Program-made: the position numbers and the translations under genes
Part shown: piece after piece, positions 8,099 through 15,503 of the stretch
How positions within the stretch are numbered: the first letter of the stretch is position 1
Layout: every line of letters starts with the position of its first letter
NCBI RefSeq assembly: GCF_024138125.1
Contig: NZ_CP099996.1
Span: 1-58,754, forward strand
Direction: 5' to 3'
Origin: Halorussus salilacus
GTDB lineage: Archaea; Halobacteriota; Halobacteria; Halobacteriales; Haladaptataceae
Length of the DNA stretch: 58,754 nucleotides
Notes under the pieces: model-generated
Told to the model about the DNA's origin: nothing
The model's database searches: none
Seen by the model: the letters and a program-made list of their open reading frames with translations, nothing else

Positions 8099-8284
8099 GG
8101 AGCCGAGGCCGAAGGCGTCACGGTCGGCCACGCGTACGTCAACTGTGCACAGGATACGCCCCAGTTCACGGCTGTCCAGACCACCGCTACCGAAGTGAAC
8201 ACGCAAGCGACCGGGGTTTCCATCCCGGAAAAAGGCATCTCGATGTCCAATTACTACAAACGACTCTGGAAGAGTCTTCTTTGA
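8099..8284 (+). pseudogene. Relic of a second orc1/cdc6 gene
   Basis: This frame has no start codon and ends at TGA 8282-8284. It reads GVTVGHAYVNCAQDTPQF and then GISMSNYYKRLWKSLL. It aligns with residues about 95-150 of the intact Orc1 in this window (GIDIGTAYLDCAEDN and GLSTSKYYKLLWETL). Only the stretch between Walker A and Walker B survives. Residue differences are many, so it is not a recent copy of the neighbouring gene but a fragment of a diverged paralogue, perhaps the initiator of a former replicon linked to the parA unit downstream. Confidence 0.75.
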
Positions 8285-8433
8285 ACGTGACCGTACTACG
8301 CGGTCGGGTGTCGCCGTATTTGCGGTAGCCGGGCGGATTCGTCCCGGGGTCTTTCTGTCGCAGGTCGAACCACGATTGGAAACGGACGGTCTAACTACGT
8401 ATTCTATCTGAACGGCATCGCTAGCTATCGTAT

Positions 8434-8641
8434 CGATTTGGCCTACCTATCTGGTCCACCTATCTGGTCCACCTATCTGGTCCACCTATTTGGCCCATCT
8501 ATCTGGCCTAACTACATAGTCTGATTATATAGGTTGTCTATCTAGCCTAACTGCATAGCCTAACTATATGGCCTAACTAAGTAGGCTATCTGATATGGCT
8601 ACTTAGGCCGCCTAACTATCCAGCATAAACCGTTTGTCTGA
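8434..8641. repeat. 13-bp iteron array upstream of parA (about 16 units)
   Basis: Starting at 8434 the sequence breaks into consecutive 13-base units with consensus CTATCTGGCCTAA. The units at 8447, 8460 and 8473 are identical (CTATCTGGTCCAC). The array continues through 8499 (CTATCTGGCCTAA), 8538 (CTATCTAGCCTAA), 8551 (CTGCATAGCCTAA) and 8564 (CTATATGGCCTAA), decaying to ACCGTTTGTCTGA at 8629. The phase holds without a gap to the parA TATA box. This is the form of a plasmid iteron or a centromere for a ParA system. Confidence 0.85.
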
Positions 8642-8645
8642 CTAG

Positions 8646-8654
8646 GTTTTATAA
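8646..8654 (+). promoter_or_regulatory. TATA box of parA
   Basis: GTTTTATAA occupies the last 13-base register of the iteron array and is about 28 bases before the ATG at 8678. Protein bound to the iterons would therefore also cover the promoter. Confidence 0.6.
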
Positions 8655-8677
8655 CGGTGCCTTCTGATTAGCCTCGT

Positions 8678-9508
8678 ATGCTAACGTACACGACGTACAG
8701 CGAGGCTGGCGGTGTCGGGAAGACCACGCTATCGGCCAATCTCGCGCGCGCTCACAGCGACCACGGCCACCGGGTCCTCGTCGTCGACCTCGATCCGCAG
8801 GACGGCTGTCTCTCGTATCTCCTCGGTGTCGACGAAAACCGTAGCGACGAGGACGCCGACACCATCGTCCACCACATGATCGACCGCGGGGACGATTTCG
8901 ATGGCCTGATTCGCACGACCGAGGGGATCGACGTCGTGCCGAGCCACAACATGCTCGAACGCCTCGGAGATCTCTTGGAGAAGGCCGCCTCGATTGCTGA
9001 ACAGACCGGCGAGTCCTTCTCGAAGTACGGCCGTCTCCGACACGTCCTCGCGGCGAACGATATCCCCGAGAAGTACGACGTCCTGATCGTCGACCCGCCC
9101 GCGACGAGCGGTCCGCACCTCTACAACGCCATCGACGCGACGCGGAGTCTGGTCGTCCCGGTCGAACCGAGCGGGAAAGGCGGCGAGTCCATCACCGGAC
9201 TGGAATCCGTCGTCGCGGGCATCGAATCGAACCTCGACATCGACGTCGGCGTGCTGGCGACCGTCGTGAACCGCTTCGAGGGAACGAACGACCAGGAGGC
9301 GGTCCTCGACGAGGTCGCCGACATGCCCTATTCCAATCCCGTCACGCTCCGGAAGCGGGCGAGTCTCTTCGAAGGCTGTTGGACGAAGCAGTGTAGCGCG
9401 TTCGAATACGTCGACGAGCATCGCGACCGAGAGCGTGACCACGAACGAGAGACGCTCGACAAGCTTGACGACCTCGCGGCGTATCTGGAGGAGCGTGGTG
9501 GGCTATGA
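8678..9508 (+). CDS. parA: ParA/Soj-type partition ATPase
   Basis: P-loop ATPase of 276 residues. The Walker A region reads SEAGGVGKTT (about residues 8-17), followed by VLVVDLDPQ (Walker A') and VLIVDPPAT (Walker B). ParA family proteins normally carry KGGxGKT; here the first signature Lys is Ala. The rest of the fold is present, and the C-terminal 40 residues are highly charged. ParA ATPases segregate DNA with a centromere-binding partner. The iterons directly upstream and the overlapping downstream gene complete a partition cassette. The annotation as partition, rather than another MinD/ParA role, rests on this context. Confidence 0.85.
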   Translation: MLTYTTYSEAGGVGKTTLSANLARAHSDHGHRVLVVDLDPQDGCLSYLLGVDENRSDEDADTIVHHMIDRGDDFDGLIRTTEGIDVVPSHNMLERLGDLLEKAASIAEQTGESFSKYGRLRHVLAANDIPEKYDVLIVDPPATSGPHLYNAIDATRSLVVPVEPSGKGGESITGLESVVAGIESNLDIDVGVLATVVNRFEGTNDQEAVLDEVADMPYSNPVTLRKRASLFEGCWTKQCSAFEYVDEHRDRERDHERETLDKLDDLAAYLEERGGL

Positions 9509-9954
9509 AGGACGGAACCGGGAGCGACCCGTTCGCCGACGACTCGCTCACCGAGGACGGAACGGCCGACGATGACGATGCCACCACGAGCCAGCAGACG
9601 GACGACGGAACTACCTCCGGAGATACGGAGACGGACGACGAAACTACCACCGGAGATACGGAGACGGACGACGGCTCCGAACCCGAAGAACAGGACGGCG
9701 ATACCAAGGTCGACGCTGGCGAACTCCCGTGGGCAGTCCGGCGCAACAGCGTGAAGAGCGACCGCGAGATGGTCCAGTTCTACCTTCGAGAGTTCGTCCA
9801 GGAACGCGAATCCGAGTTCCAGCGCGCGGTCGAGAACGAAACCGGCTACGACACGTACCTGACGGACGTCCGTGAGGCGGCCTATCTGGTCGCGATGAAC
9901 CACCCCGAGGAGGTCGCTGGCCTACTCGACGAGTGGGGTTGTGAATACCTCTGA
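9505..9954 (+). CDS. Putative ParA partner, acidic tail plus small C-terminal domain
   Basis: A 149-residue protein whose start overlaps the parA stop by 4 bases (ATGA). Residues 1-75 are disordered and extremely acidic, with a 33-bp DNA duplication encoding two TTxGDTETDD units (9609-9641 and 9642-9674). Residues 76-149 form a compact region (LPWAVRRNSVKSDREMVQFY, then TDVREAAYLVAMNHPEEVAG) that I do not recognise. By position it should be the centromere-binding or adaptor protein of the ParA system. No classic ParB or ribbon-helix-helix motif is evident, so that role is inferred only from the operon. Confidence 0.65.
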   Translation: MKDGTGSDPFADDSLTEDGTADDDDATTSQQTDDGTTSGDTETDDETTTGDTETDDGSEPEEQDGDTKVDAGELPWAVRRNSVKSDREMVQFYLREFVQERESEFQRAVENETGYDTYLTDVREAAYLVAMNHPEEVAGLLDEWGCEYL

Positions 9955-10014
9955 GAACGACGCTCCGAACCTCTCCTACCGAACGTTTAAGCGTCAGGGA
10001 TAGTACGTTCCGTC

Positions 10015-11352
10015 ATGGCTTCTCCGGAGACGCGGCTCGGCGCGTTCGTTACGGACCTCGAGTTCGACCGGTTGTCCGATGGCGAGGTCGAGACGGTCCG
10101 ACGCGCGTTCGTCGATACGACCGGCGTTGCTCTCGCAGGTGCGATGGAGGGCGCGGGCGAAGCAACGTACCGACAAGCCGGTATCGATCCGAAGGACGCT
10201 ACTCCCGGTGAACTGCTCGGAATCGACGCCGACGAACCGCCTTCGGAAGTAGCGCTCCGATTGGGGACCGCGAGCCACGCGCTCGACTACGACGACCTAT
10301 CTTGGAGGATGGACGGCCACCCGAGCGTGACCCTGATTCCGGCGCTCTTCGCGCTCGCCGAGGAGGCCGACGCGACCGGTTCCGAGTTACTGACGGCGTA
10401 CGCGGCCGGGTTCGAGGCCGAGTGTGCGATAGCCGGACCGATCAGTCCGGACCACTACGAGTCGGGCTGGCACGCCACGGCCACGTTCGGGCCATTCGGC
10501 GCCGCCGCGGCCGCGAGCAAACTGCTCGGACTGGACGCAGACCAGATAGGTCGAGCGCTCGGGGTCGCCGCGTCGATGCCCGCCGGACTCAAGCGCAACT
10601 TCGGTTCGATGACGAAGCCGCTCCACGCGGGACTCGCCGCCCGCTCGGGAGTGACCGCCGCGAAGCTGGCTGAGGACGGATTCACTGCCGACCGGACCCC
10701 GGTCAGCGGGGACCGCGGGTTCTGGGACCTCTACGGTCCCGACGACCGCTCGGAGTTCGAACTGCCGAACCGACGAGTACTGGAGACCGACGGCATTCAC
10801 GTCAAAGCGTATCCCTGCTGTTATTTCACCCATACCAGCATCGCCGCGGCTCAGGCCCTGACCGGCGAGAACGAGGTCGACCCCGAGGAAGTCCGTCGCG
10901 TCGACGTTCGTGCATCCCGGGGCGCAGCCGACGCGCTCCACCACGCCGACCCCGAGACCGGCCTCGAAGCGAAGTTCTCGATGGAGTACGCAGTCGCGAG
11001 CGGCGTCGTCCGGGACCGGGTCGGCCTATCGACGTTCGAAGACGGCGCGCTTGACGACCCGCAAATGCAACGGGTCCGTGAGCGCGTCGACTTCTCGGTC
11101 GACTCGTCGCTGCCGTACGATTCGCACGAAGCGGAAGTGACCCTCGTCACCGACGAGGACACGTTCGAGCGGCGTCAATCGGACCCGCCCGGGACTCACC
11201 GTGACCCGCTCACCGACGGGGAGTTGCGTGCGAAGTTCGATGAATGCGCACGACGAGCGATTCCGGCCGAACAGGTACGTGGGTTGTACGAGACGCTGTC
11301 TCGTCTCGAAACCGTTTCGCATCCCGTGGATGCGCTCACCAGCGGCCGATAA
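10015..11352 (+). CDS. MmgE/PrpD family protein
   Basis: A 445-residue member of the MmgE/PrpD family, which includes 2-methylcitrate dehydratase and cis-aconitate (itaconate-forming) decarboxylase. Family landmarks are visible: SHALDYDD with MDGHPSV downstream, ESGWHATATFG, GLKRNFGSMTKPLHAG and the C-terminal-lobe KAYPCCYFTH. The His residues of these motifs line the active site in characterised members. A TATA-like GTTTAAGC lies about 28 bases before the ATG. Acyl-CoA dehydrogenase, MaoC and CoA-transferase genes follow on the same strand, so the substrate is probably a short, possibly methyl-branched, di- or tricarboxylic acid. No PrpC or PrpB is nearby, which argues against the methylcitrate cycle. 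Confidence 0.85.
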   Translation: MASPETRLGAFVTDLEFDRLSDGEVETVRRAFVDTTGVALAGAMEGAGEATYRQAGIDPKDATPGELLGIDADEPPSEVALRLGTASHALDYDDLSWRMDGHPSVTLIPALFALAEEADATGSELLTAYAAGFEAECAIAGPISPDHYESGWHATATFGPFGAAAAASKLLGLDADQIGRALGVAASMPAGLKRNFGSMTKPLHAGLAARSGVTAAKLAEDGFTADRTPVSGDRGFWDLYGPDDRSEFELPNRRVLETDGIHVKAYPCCYFTHTSIAAAQALTGENEVDPEEVRRVDVRASRGAADALHHADPETGLEAKFSMEYAVASGVVRDRVGLSTFEDGALDDPQMQRVRERVDFSVDSSLPYDSHEAEVTLVTDEDTFERRQSDPPGTHRDPLTDGELRAKFDECARRAIPAEQVRGLYETLSRLETVSHPVDALTSGR

Positions 11353-11403
11353 CCGGCTTCCGTATCTTTAATACGATATCCCTGCCAGTTACGGGCATCT
11401 GCT

Positions 11404-12609
11404 ATGGTAACGAGAGACACTGTGGGACTCACGGACCAACAACGTCTGGTTCGTGACTCCATACGCGATATCTGCGACGACTTCGAGGCCGAGTACTGGC
11501 GCTCCCAAGACGCCGACGGGGAGTACCCCCACGAGTTCGTCGATGCGCTCGCCGACCACGGTTGGTTCGGCGCGCTGATTCCCGAGGAATACGACGGTGC
11601 GGGGATGTCCACCGAGGAGGTCGTCGTGATGATGGAAGAGATCGCCGCCAGCGGCGGCGGATTCAGCGGTGCGCAGGCGGTCCACGGAGCCATCTACAAC
11701 TCCGTTCCCATCGTGAAGTACGGGAGCGAATCACTCAAGCGCGACCTCCTCCCGCGAGTCGCCGATGGCGAGGTCTCGATACAGGCGTTCGGCCTCACCG
11801 AACCCAACGCCGGGTCGGAGTCGACCGCTATCGAAACGCGCGCGGAGCGCGACGGTGACGAGTACGTCATCGACGGACAGAAAATCTGGATCTCGCGAGT
11901 CGATGCGAGCGACTACATCGTGCTGATGGCCAGGACGACGCCCCGCGAGGAAGTCGAGAAGCGGACTCGCGGATTGACGATGTTCCTCGTCGACCTAGAA
12001 GAGGCTTACGAACAGGGCGGACTCCAGATAGAGCAGATCGACAAGACCGCGAGCAACTTCGTCCACTCATACGAGATGTGGTTCGAGGACCTCCGCGTCC
12101 CGGCCGACGCGGTCATCGGAGAGAAGGGCGAGGGCTTCTACCAGATGCTCGACGGCCTGAACGAGGAGCGACTCGTCATCGCCGCCGAGTGCGTCGGGCT
12201 CGGCGAACTCGCTGTCGAAGCAGGTGTCGATTACGCCGACCAGCGAGAGGTGTTCGGCCGACGAATCGGAAAGAACCAGGCGATTCAGCACCCGCTGGCG
12301 GAGGCGTACGCACGCGTTCAGGCAGCGAAGCAGATGGTGTACAGCGCCGCGAGAGCGCTCGCGAGCGGCGACGAAGACGCGAAGGCGCTCGGTGCGCGCG
12401 CCAACATGGCGAAGTTCCTCGCGGCCGACGCGGCGTTCGAGGCCGCCGATGCCGCGGTCCAGACCCACGGAGGGTTCGGGGTCGCCCGCGAGTACGACGT
12501 CGAGCGCTACCTCCGGGAAGCCAGATTGACGCGGCTGGTACCGATAACCCAAGAGCTCGTGCTCAACTACATCGGCGAGAACGTCCTCGGTCTCCCGAGG
12601 TCGTACTGA
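11404..12609 (+). CDS. Acyl-CoA dehydrogenase
   Basis: FAD flavoenzyme of 401 residues, standard length. The FAD/substrate motif FGLTEPNAGSE, the KIWISRVDASDY strand and the QTHGGFGVAREYDVERYLR helix are all present. The EGT catalytic Glu of the short-chain type is absent near the C-terminus (LTRLVPITQELVLNYI). Instead DGLNEERLVIA places Glu at 254-255, the helix-G position used by isovaleryl-CoA dehydrogenase. The protein ends in VLGLPRSY. It should introduce a double bond into a short branched acyl-CoA, passing electrons to ETF. It is the second gene of the operon, 51 bases after mmgE/prpD and 28 before maoC. Confidence 0.9.
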   Translation: MVTRDTVGLTDQQRLVRDSIRDICDDFEAEYWRSQDADGEYPHEFVDALADHGWFGALIPEEYDGAGMSTEEVVVMMEEIAASGGGFSGAQAVHGAIYNSVPIVKYGSESLKRDLLPRVADGEVSIQAFGLTEPNAGSESTAIETRAERDGDEYVIDGQKIWISRVDASDYIVLMARTTPREEVEKRTRGLTMFLVDLEEAYEQGGLQIEQIDKTASNFVHSYEMWFEDLRVPADAVIGEKGEGFYQMLDGLNEERLVIAAECVGLGELAVEAGVDYADQREVFGRRIGKNQAIQHPLAEAYARVQAAKQMVYSAARALASGDEDAKALGARANMAKFLAADAAFEAADAAVQTHGGFGVAREYDVERYLREARLTRLVPITQELVLNYIGENVLGLPRSY

Positions 12610-12637
12610 TGACACGATACCCGCCAATTCAACAACT

Positions 12638-13204
12638 ATGACCGACGACCACAGCGACGACACCGACCGCCGACTCGTGGAGGGCTGGCAAGGCCGCTAC
12701 TTCGAGGACTTCGAGGTCGGCGACGTGTACAAACACCCCTACGGACGGACCGTGACCGAGACCGACAACGTGTGGTTCACCAACCTCACGATGAACCTCA
12801 ATCCGATGCACTTCAACGAGGCGTACGCCGCCGACACCGAGTTCGGCGAGCGCCTCGTCGACGGCACCTTCGTCATCGCGCTGGCGGTCGGGATGAGCGT
12901 CATCGACGTCTCGGCGAACGCCACCGCCAACCTCGGCTACGACGACATCCGCCACCACGCGCCGGTCTACCACGGCGACACCATCTTCGCCGAGAGCGAG
13001 GTGCTGAAAAAGCGCGAGAGCGACTACCGGGACCACGTCGGCATCGTGACCACCGAACTCCGGGCGTACAATCAGGACGACGACCTCGTCCTCTCGCTCG
13101 AACGCACTCCGATGGTGCTCAAACGCGAGTACGCACAGCCCTCGGCGGCCCGGCCGACGGGGTGGCCCGAGGGAATCGGGACCCAGCCCGAGGACCTCGG
13201 ATAA
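12638..13204 (+). CDS. MaoC-family enoyl-CoA hydratase (mesaconyl/itaconyl-CoA hydratase-like)
   Basis: Hot-dog hydratase of 188 residues. RYFEDFEVGDVYKHPYGRTV followed by ETDNVWFTNLTMN is typical of the mesaconyl-CoA hydratase branch of MaoC proteins rather than of (R)-3-hydroxyacyl hydratases. The catalytic-loop motif is NLNPMHFNEAYA: the His is kept, but the Asp of the common DxNPxH motif is Asn. It would hydrate a branched enoyl-CoA formed by the neighbouring dehydrogenase. Its stop overlaps the next start by one base (TAATG). Haloarchaea have a related enzyme in the methylaspartate cycle, but this copy's neighbours differ from that pathway. Confidence 0.85.
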   Translation: MTDDHSDDTDRRLVEGWQGRYFEDFEVGDVYKHPYGRTVTETDNVWFTNLTMNLNPMHFNEAYAADTEFGERLVDGTFVIALAVGMSVIDVSANATANLGYDDIRHHAPVYHGDTIFAESEVLKKRESDYRDHVGIVTTELRAYNQDDDLVLSLERTPMVLKREYAQPSAARPTGWPEGIGTQPEDLG

Positions 13205-14664
13205 TGCCGTCGGACGACGAACGCATCGCCGACGGACTGCCAGTCGAATCGGCCGACACCGCGGCCGACCGCGTCCCCGCCGACGGGACGGTGCTCGTCA
13301 GCGGCTTTGGCAGTGTCGGCTACCCGAAGGAGGTACCGCTCGCGCTCGCGCGGACCGACCGCGACCTCTCGCTCACCGTGGTCAGCGGCGGGAGCGTCGG
13401 CCGGGAGATCGATGTCGAGCTCGTCGAATCGGACGCTATCGCTCGGCGGTTCCCCTATCAGGCGCGCTCGCCGATACGCACGGCTGTCAACGACGGTCGA
13501 ATCGCGTTCCACGACAGGAACATCTCGACGCTGGGCGACGAGGTCCAGTACGGTGGTCTCGGTCCCGGCAACGTCGCCATAGTCGAAGCGGTCGCGGTCG
13601 GCGAGGACTGGCTGGTGCCTTCGACCTCCATCGGCCACACGCCCGCTTTCGTCGAGAGCGCGTCAGAACTCATCGTGGAGGTCAACGCGGCCCAACCCCG
13701 GGAGATCGGCCGCTTCCACGACGTGTATCGACCGGGTCGCCCGCCGAATCGGGAGGCAATCCCGCTCGACGCGCCGGGCGACCGCATCGGCGGCCAAGCG
13801 GTTCGGTTCGACCCCGAGAAGCTCGTCGCGGTCGTCGAGACCGACCGGCGCGACCAGCCCTACGAGTTCCGAGAGCCGACCGCCGACGACCGCGGAGTCG
13901 CCGACAACCTCCGGGGGTTCCTCGAAGCCGAGGTCGAGCGGTCGCCCCTGTTCGAAGAATCGGTTCGCCTCCAGTTCGGCGTCGGGAGCCTCGGAAACGC
14001 GCTGATGGCCGCGTTGGGCGACGCCGACTTCGGCGACCGCGACCTCGTCTACTTCGGCGAGGTCATTCAGGACGGCCTACTCGACCTGCTCGACGACGGG
14101 CGACTCCGGAGTGCGAGCGCGACGTCGCTGGCGCTCTCGGAGGACGGACAGGACCGCCTGTTCGACGACGTCGAACGCTACGCCGAGGACGCCGTTCTGC
14201 GACCGGCCGACGTCTCGAACAGACCGGCGCTCGTCGACCGCTTCGGCGTCGTCGCGGTCAACAGCGCGCTGGAAGTGGACGTGTACGGTCACGTCAACTC
14301 GACCCACGTCAACGGCTCGCGTGTCGTAAACGGCGTCGGCGGTAGCGGTGACTTCAACCGCCACTCGCCGCTGGCGGTCACCGCGCTCCCTTCGACCGCG
14401 AACGGGGGCAACCTCACGCGTGTCGTCCCGATGGTTCCCCACGTCGATCACACCGAACACGACGTCGACGCCATCGTCACGGAGCAAGGCGTCGCCGATC
14501 TCCGCGGGAAGTCGCCCCGCGAGCGCGCTAGAGAAATCGTTGACCACTGTGCGCATCCCACGTATCGCGAACGCCTCCGGGAGTATCTCGACGACGCGGT
14601 TGCCGGAGGGGGACACGTCCCCCACGACCTCGATAGCGCGCTCTCGATGCATCGAGAGCGCTGA
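13204..14664 (+). CDS. Acetyl-CoA hydrolase/transferase family CoA-transferase
   Basis: CoA-transferase of 486 residues. I start it at the ATG at 13204, which shares its A with the maoC stop, rather than at earlier in-frame codons inside maoC. GFGSVGYPKEVPLAL near the start, FGVGSLGNALMAAL in the middle and the GEVIQDGLLDLL segment (with a candidate catalytic Glu) match the family of 4-hydroxybutyrate and succinyl-CoA:acetate transferases. VTEQGVADLRGKSPRERA near the C-terminus is also a signature. It would activate the free acid to its CoA thioester for the MaoC and dehydrogenase steps. Fourth gene of the operon. Confidence 0.88.
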   Translation: MPSDDERIADGLPVESADTAADRVPADGTVLVSGFGSVGYPKEVPLALARTDRDLSLTVVSGGSVGREIDVELVESDAIARRFPYQARSPIRTAVNDGRIAFHDRNISTLGDEVQYGGLGPGNVAIVEAVAVGEDWLVPSTSIGHTPAFVESASELIVEVNAAQPREIGRFHDVYRPGRPPNREAIPLDAPGDRIGGQAVRFDPEKLVAVVETDRRDQPYEFREPTADDRGVADNLRGFLEAEVERSPLFEESVRLQFGVGSLGNALMAALGDADFGDRDLVYFGEVIQDGLLDLLDDGRLRSASATSLALSEDGQDRLFDDVERYAEDAVLRPADVSNRPALVDRFGVVAVNSALEVDVYGHVNSTHVNGSRVVNGVGGSGDFNRHSPLAVTALPSTANGGNLTRVVPMVPHVDHTEHDVDAIVTEQGVADLRGKSPRERAREIVDHCAHPTYRERLREYLDDAVAGGGHVPHDLDSALSMHRER

Positions 14665-14764
14665 GTCGGCCGACGCGTCCCGGCGAAGGAGCCGCGTCCG
14701 AGAACGGCCCGTTCGCTCGCCGAGTCAGTAACGGCTATGTGGGTCGTGTCACAACTACCTCAGT

Positions 14765-15499
14765 ATGACTGATTCTGGCACAGCAGCGATAGTCACGGGC
14801 GCGGCGAGCGGCATCGGCCGCGCCCTCGTGAACCGACTGTCCGACTCGTTCGACGTCGTCGCCTGTCTGGACGTCGCCGAGGCGGTCCACGAGGTTGCAG
14901 ACGGCGCCGACGGTGCTATCGGATACCGGACCGACGTGAGCGATCACGAGGAAGTCCGGAGCGTCGTCGACGCGGTCGAGGAACGGGCCGAGACGACCGC
15001 GGTCGTCAACAACGCTGCAGTCTCGCGGTATCAGTGGATCGGTGACCTCGAACCCGACGAGTGGCAACGGATACTCGACGTCAACCTCACCGGCCAGTAC
15101 AACGTCGTTCACGCCGTAGCGACGCGGATGTACGAGCGCGAGCGCGGTACCATCGTCAACGTTTCGAGCGGTGCGGGGAAGTTCGGGAGCGCGAGCGCGG
15201 GCGTCCACTACTCCGCGTCGAAGGCGGGCGTCTTCGGGCTCACGCGGGGCCTCGCGAAACAACTTGCGCCGCACGTCACCGTCAACTGCGTCGTCCCCGG
15301 GCTCATCGATACGCCGCTAGCGACGGACTCGGACCTCTGGACCGAGGAGGAACTCCGGTCGTACGTCGAGGACCTCCCACTGGAGCGGCTCGGCGACCCG
15401 GACGAGGTCGCCCGCGTCATCGAGTTCCTCTGTAGCGACGGCGCGTCCTACATGACCGGAAGCATCGTCGATGTCGACGGTGGGGCCGCGCTCGTCTGA
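14765..15499 (+). CDS. Short-chain dehydrogenase/reductase (classical SDR)
   Basis: NAD(P)-dependent SDR of 244 residues: TGAASGIG cofactor loop, NNAAVS, catalytic Ser in NVSSGAG and the YSASKAG Tyr/Lys motif. The nucleotide-binding strand is followed by an Asp (ACLDVAE), suggesting a preference for NAD. It lies about 100 bases after the CoA-transferase and may oxidise the hydroxyacyl-CoA made by the MaoC enzyme, though its substrate is not evident. It converges on the M28 peptidase gene with only 4 bases between the two stop codons. This enzyme differs clearly from the SDR at 7223. Confidence 0.85.
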   Translation: MTDSGTAAIVTGAASGIGRALVNRLSDSFDVVACLDVAEAVHEVADGADGAIGYRTDVSDHEEVRSVVDAVEERAETTAVVNNAAVSRYQWIGDLEPDEWQRILDVNLTGQYNVVHAVATRMYERERGTIVNVSSGAGKFGSASAGVHYSASKAGVFGLTRGLAKQLAPHVTVNCVVPGLIDTPLATDSDLWTEEELRSYVEDLPLERLGDPDEVARVIEFLCSDGASYMTGSIVDVDGGAALV

Positions 15500-15503
15500 C
15501 GGC

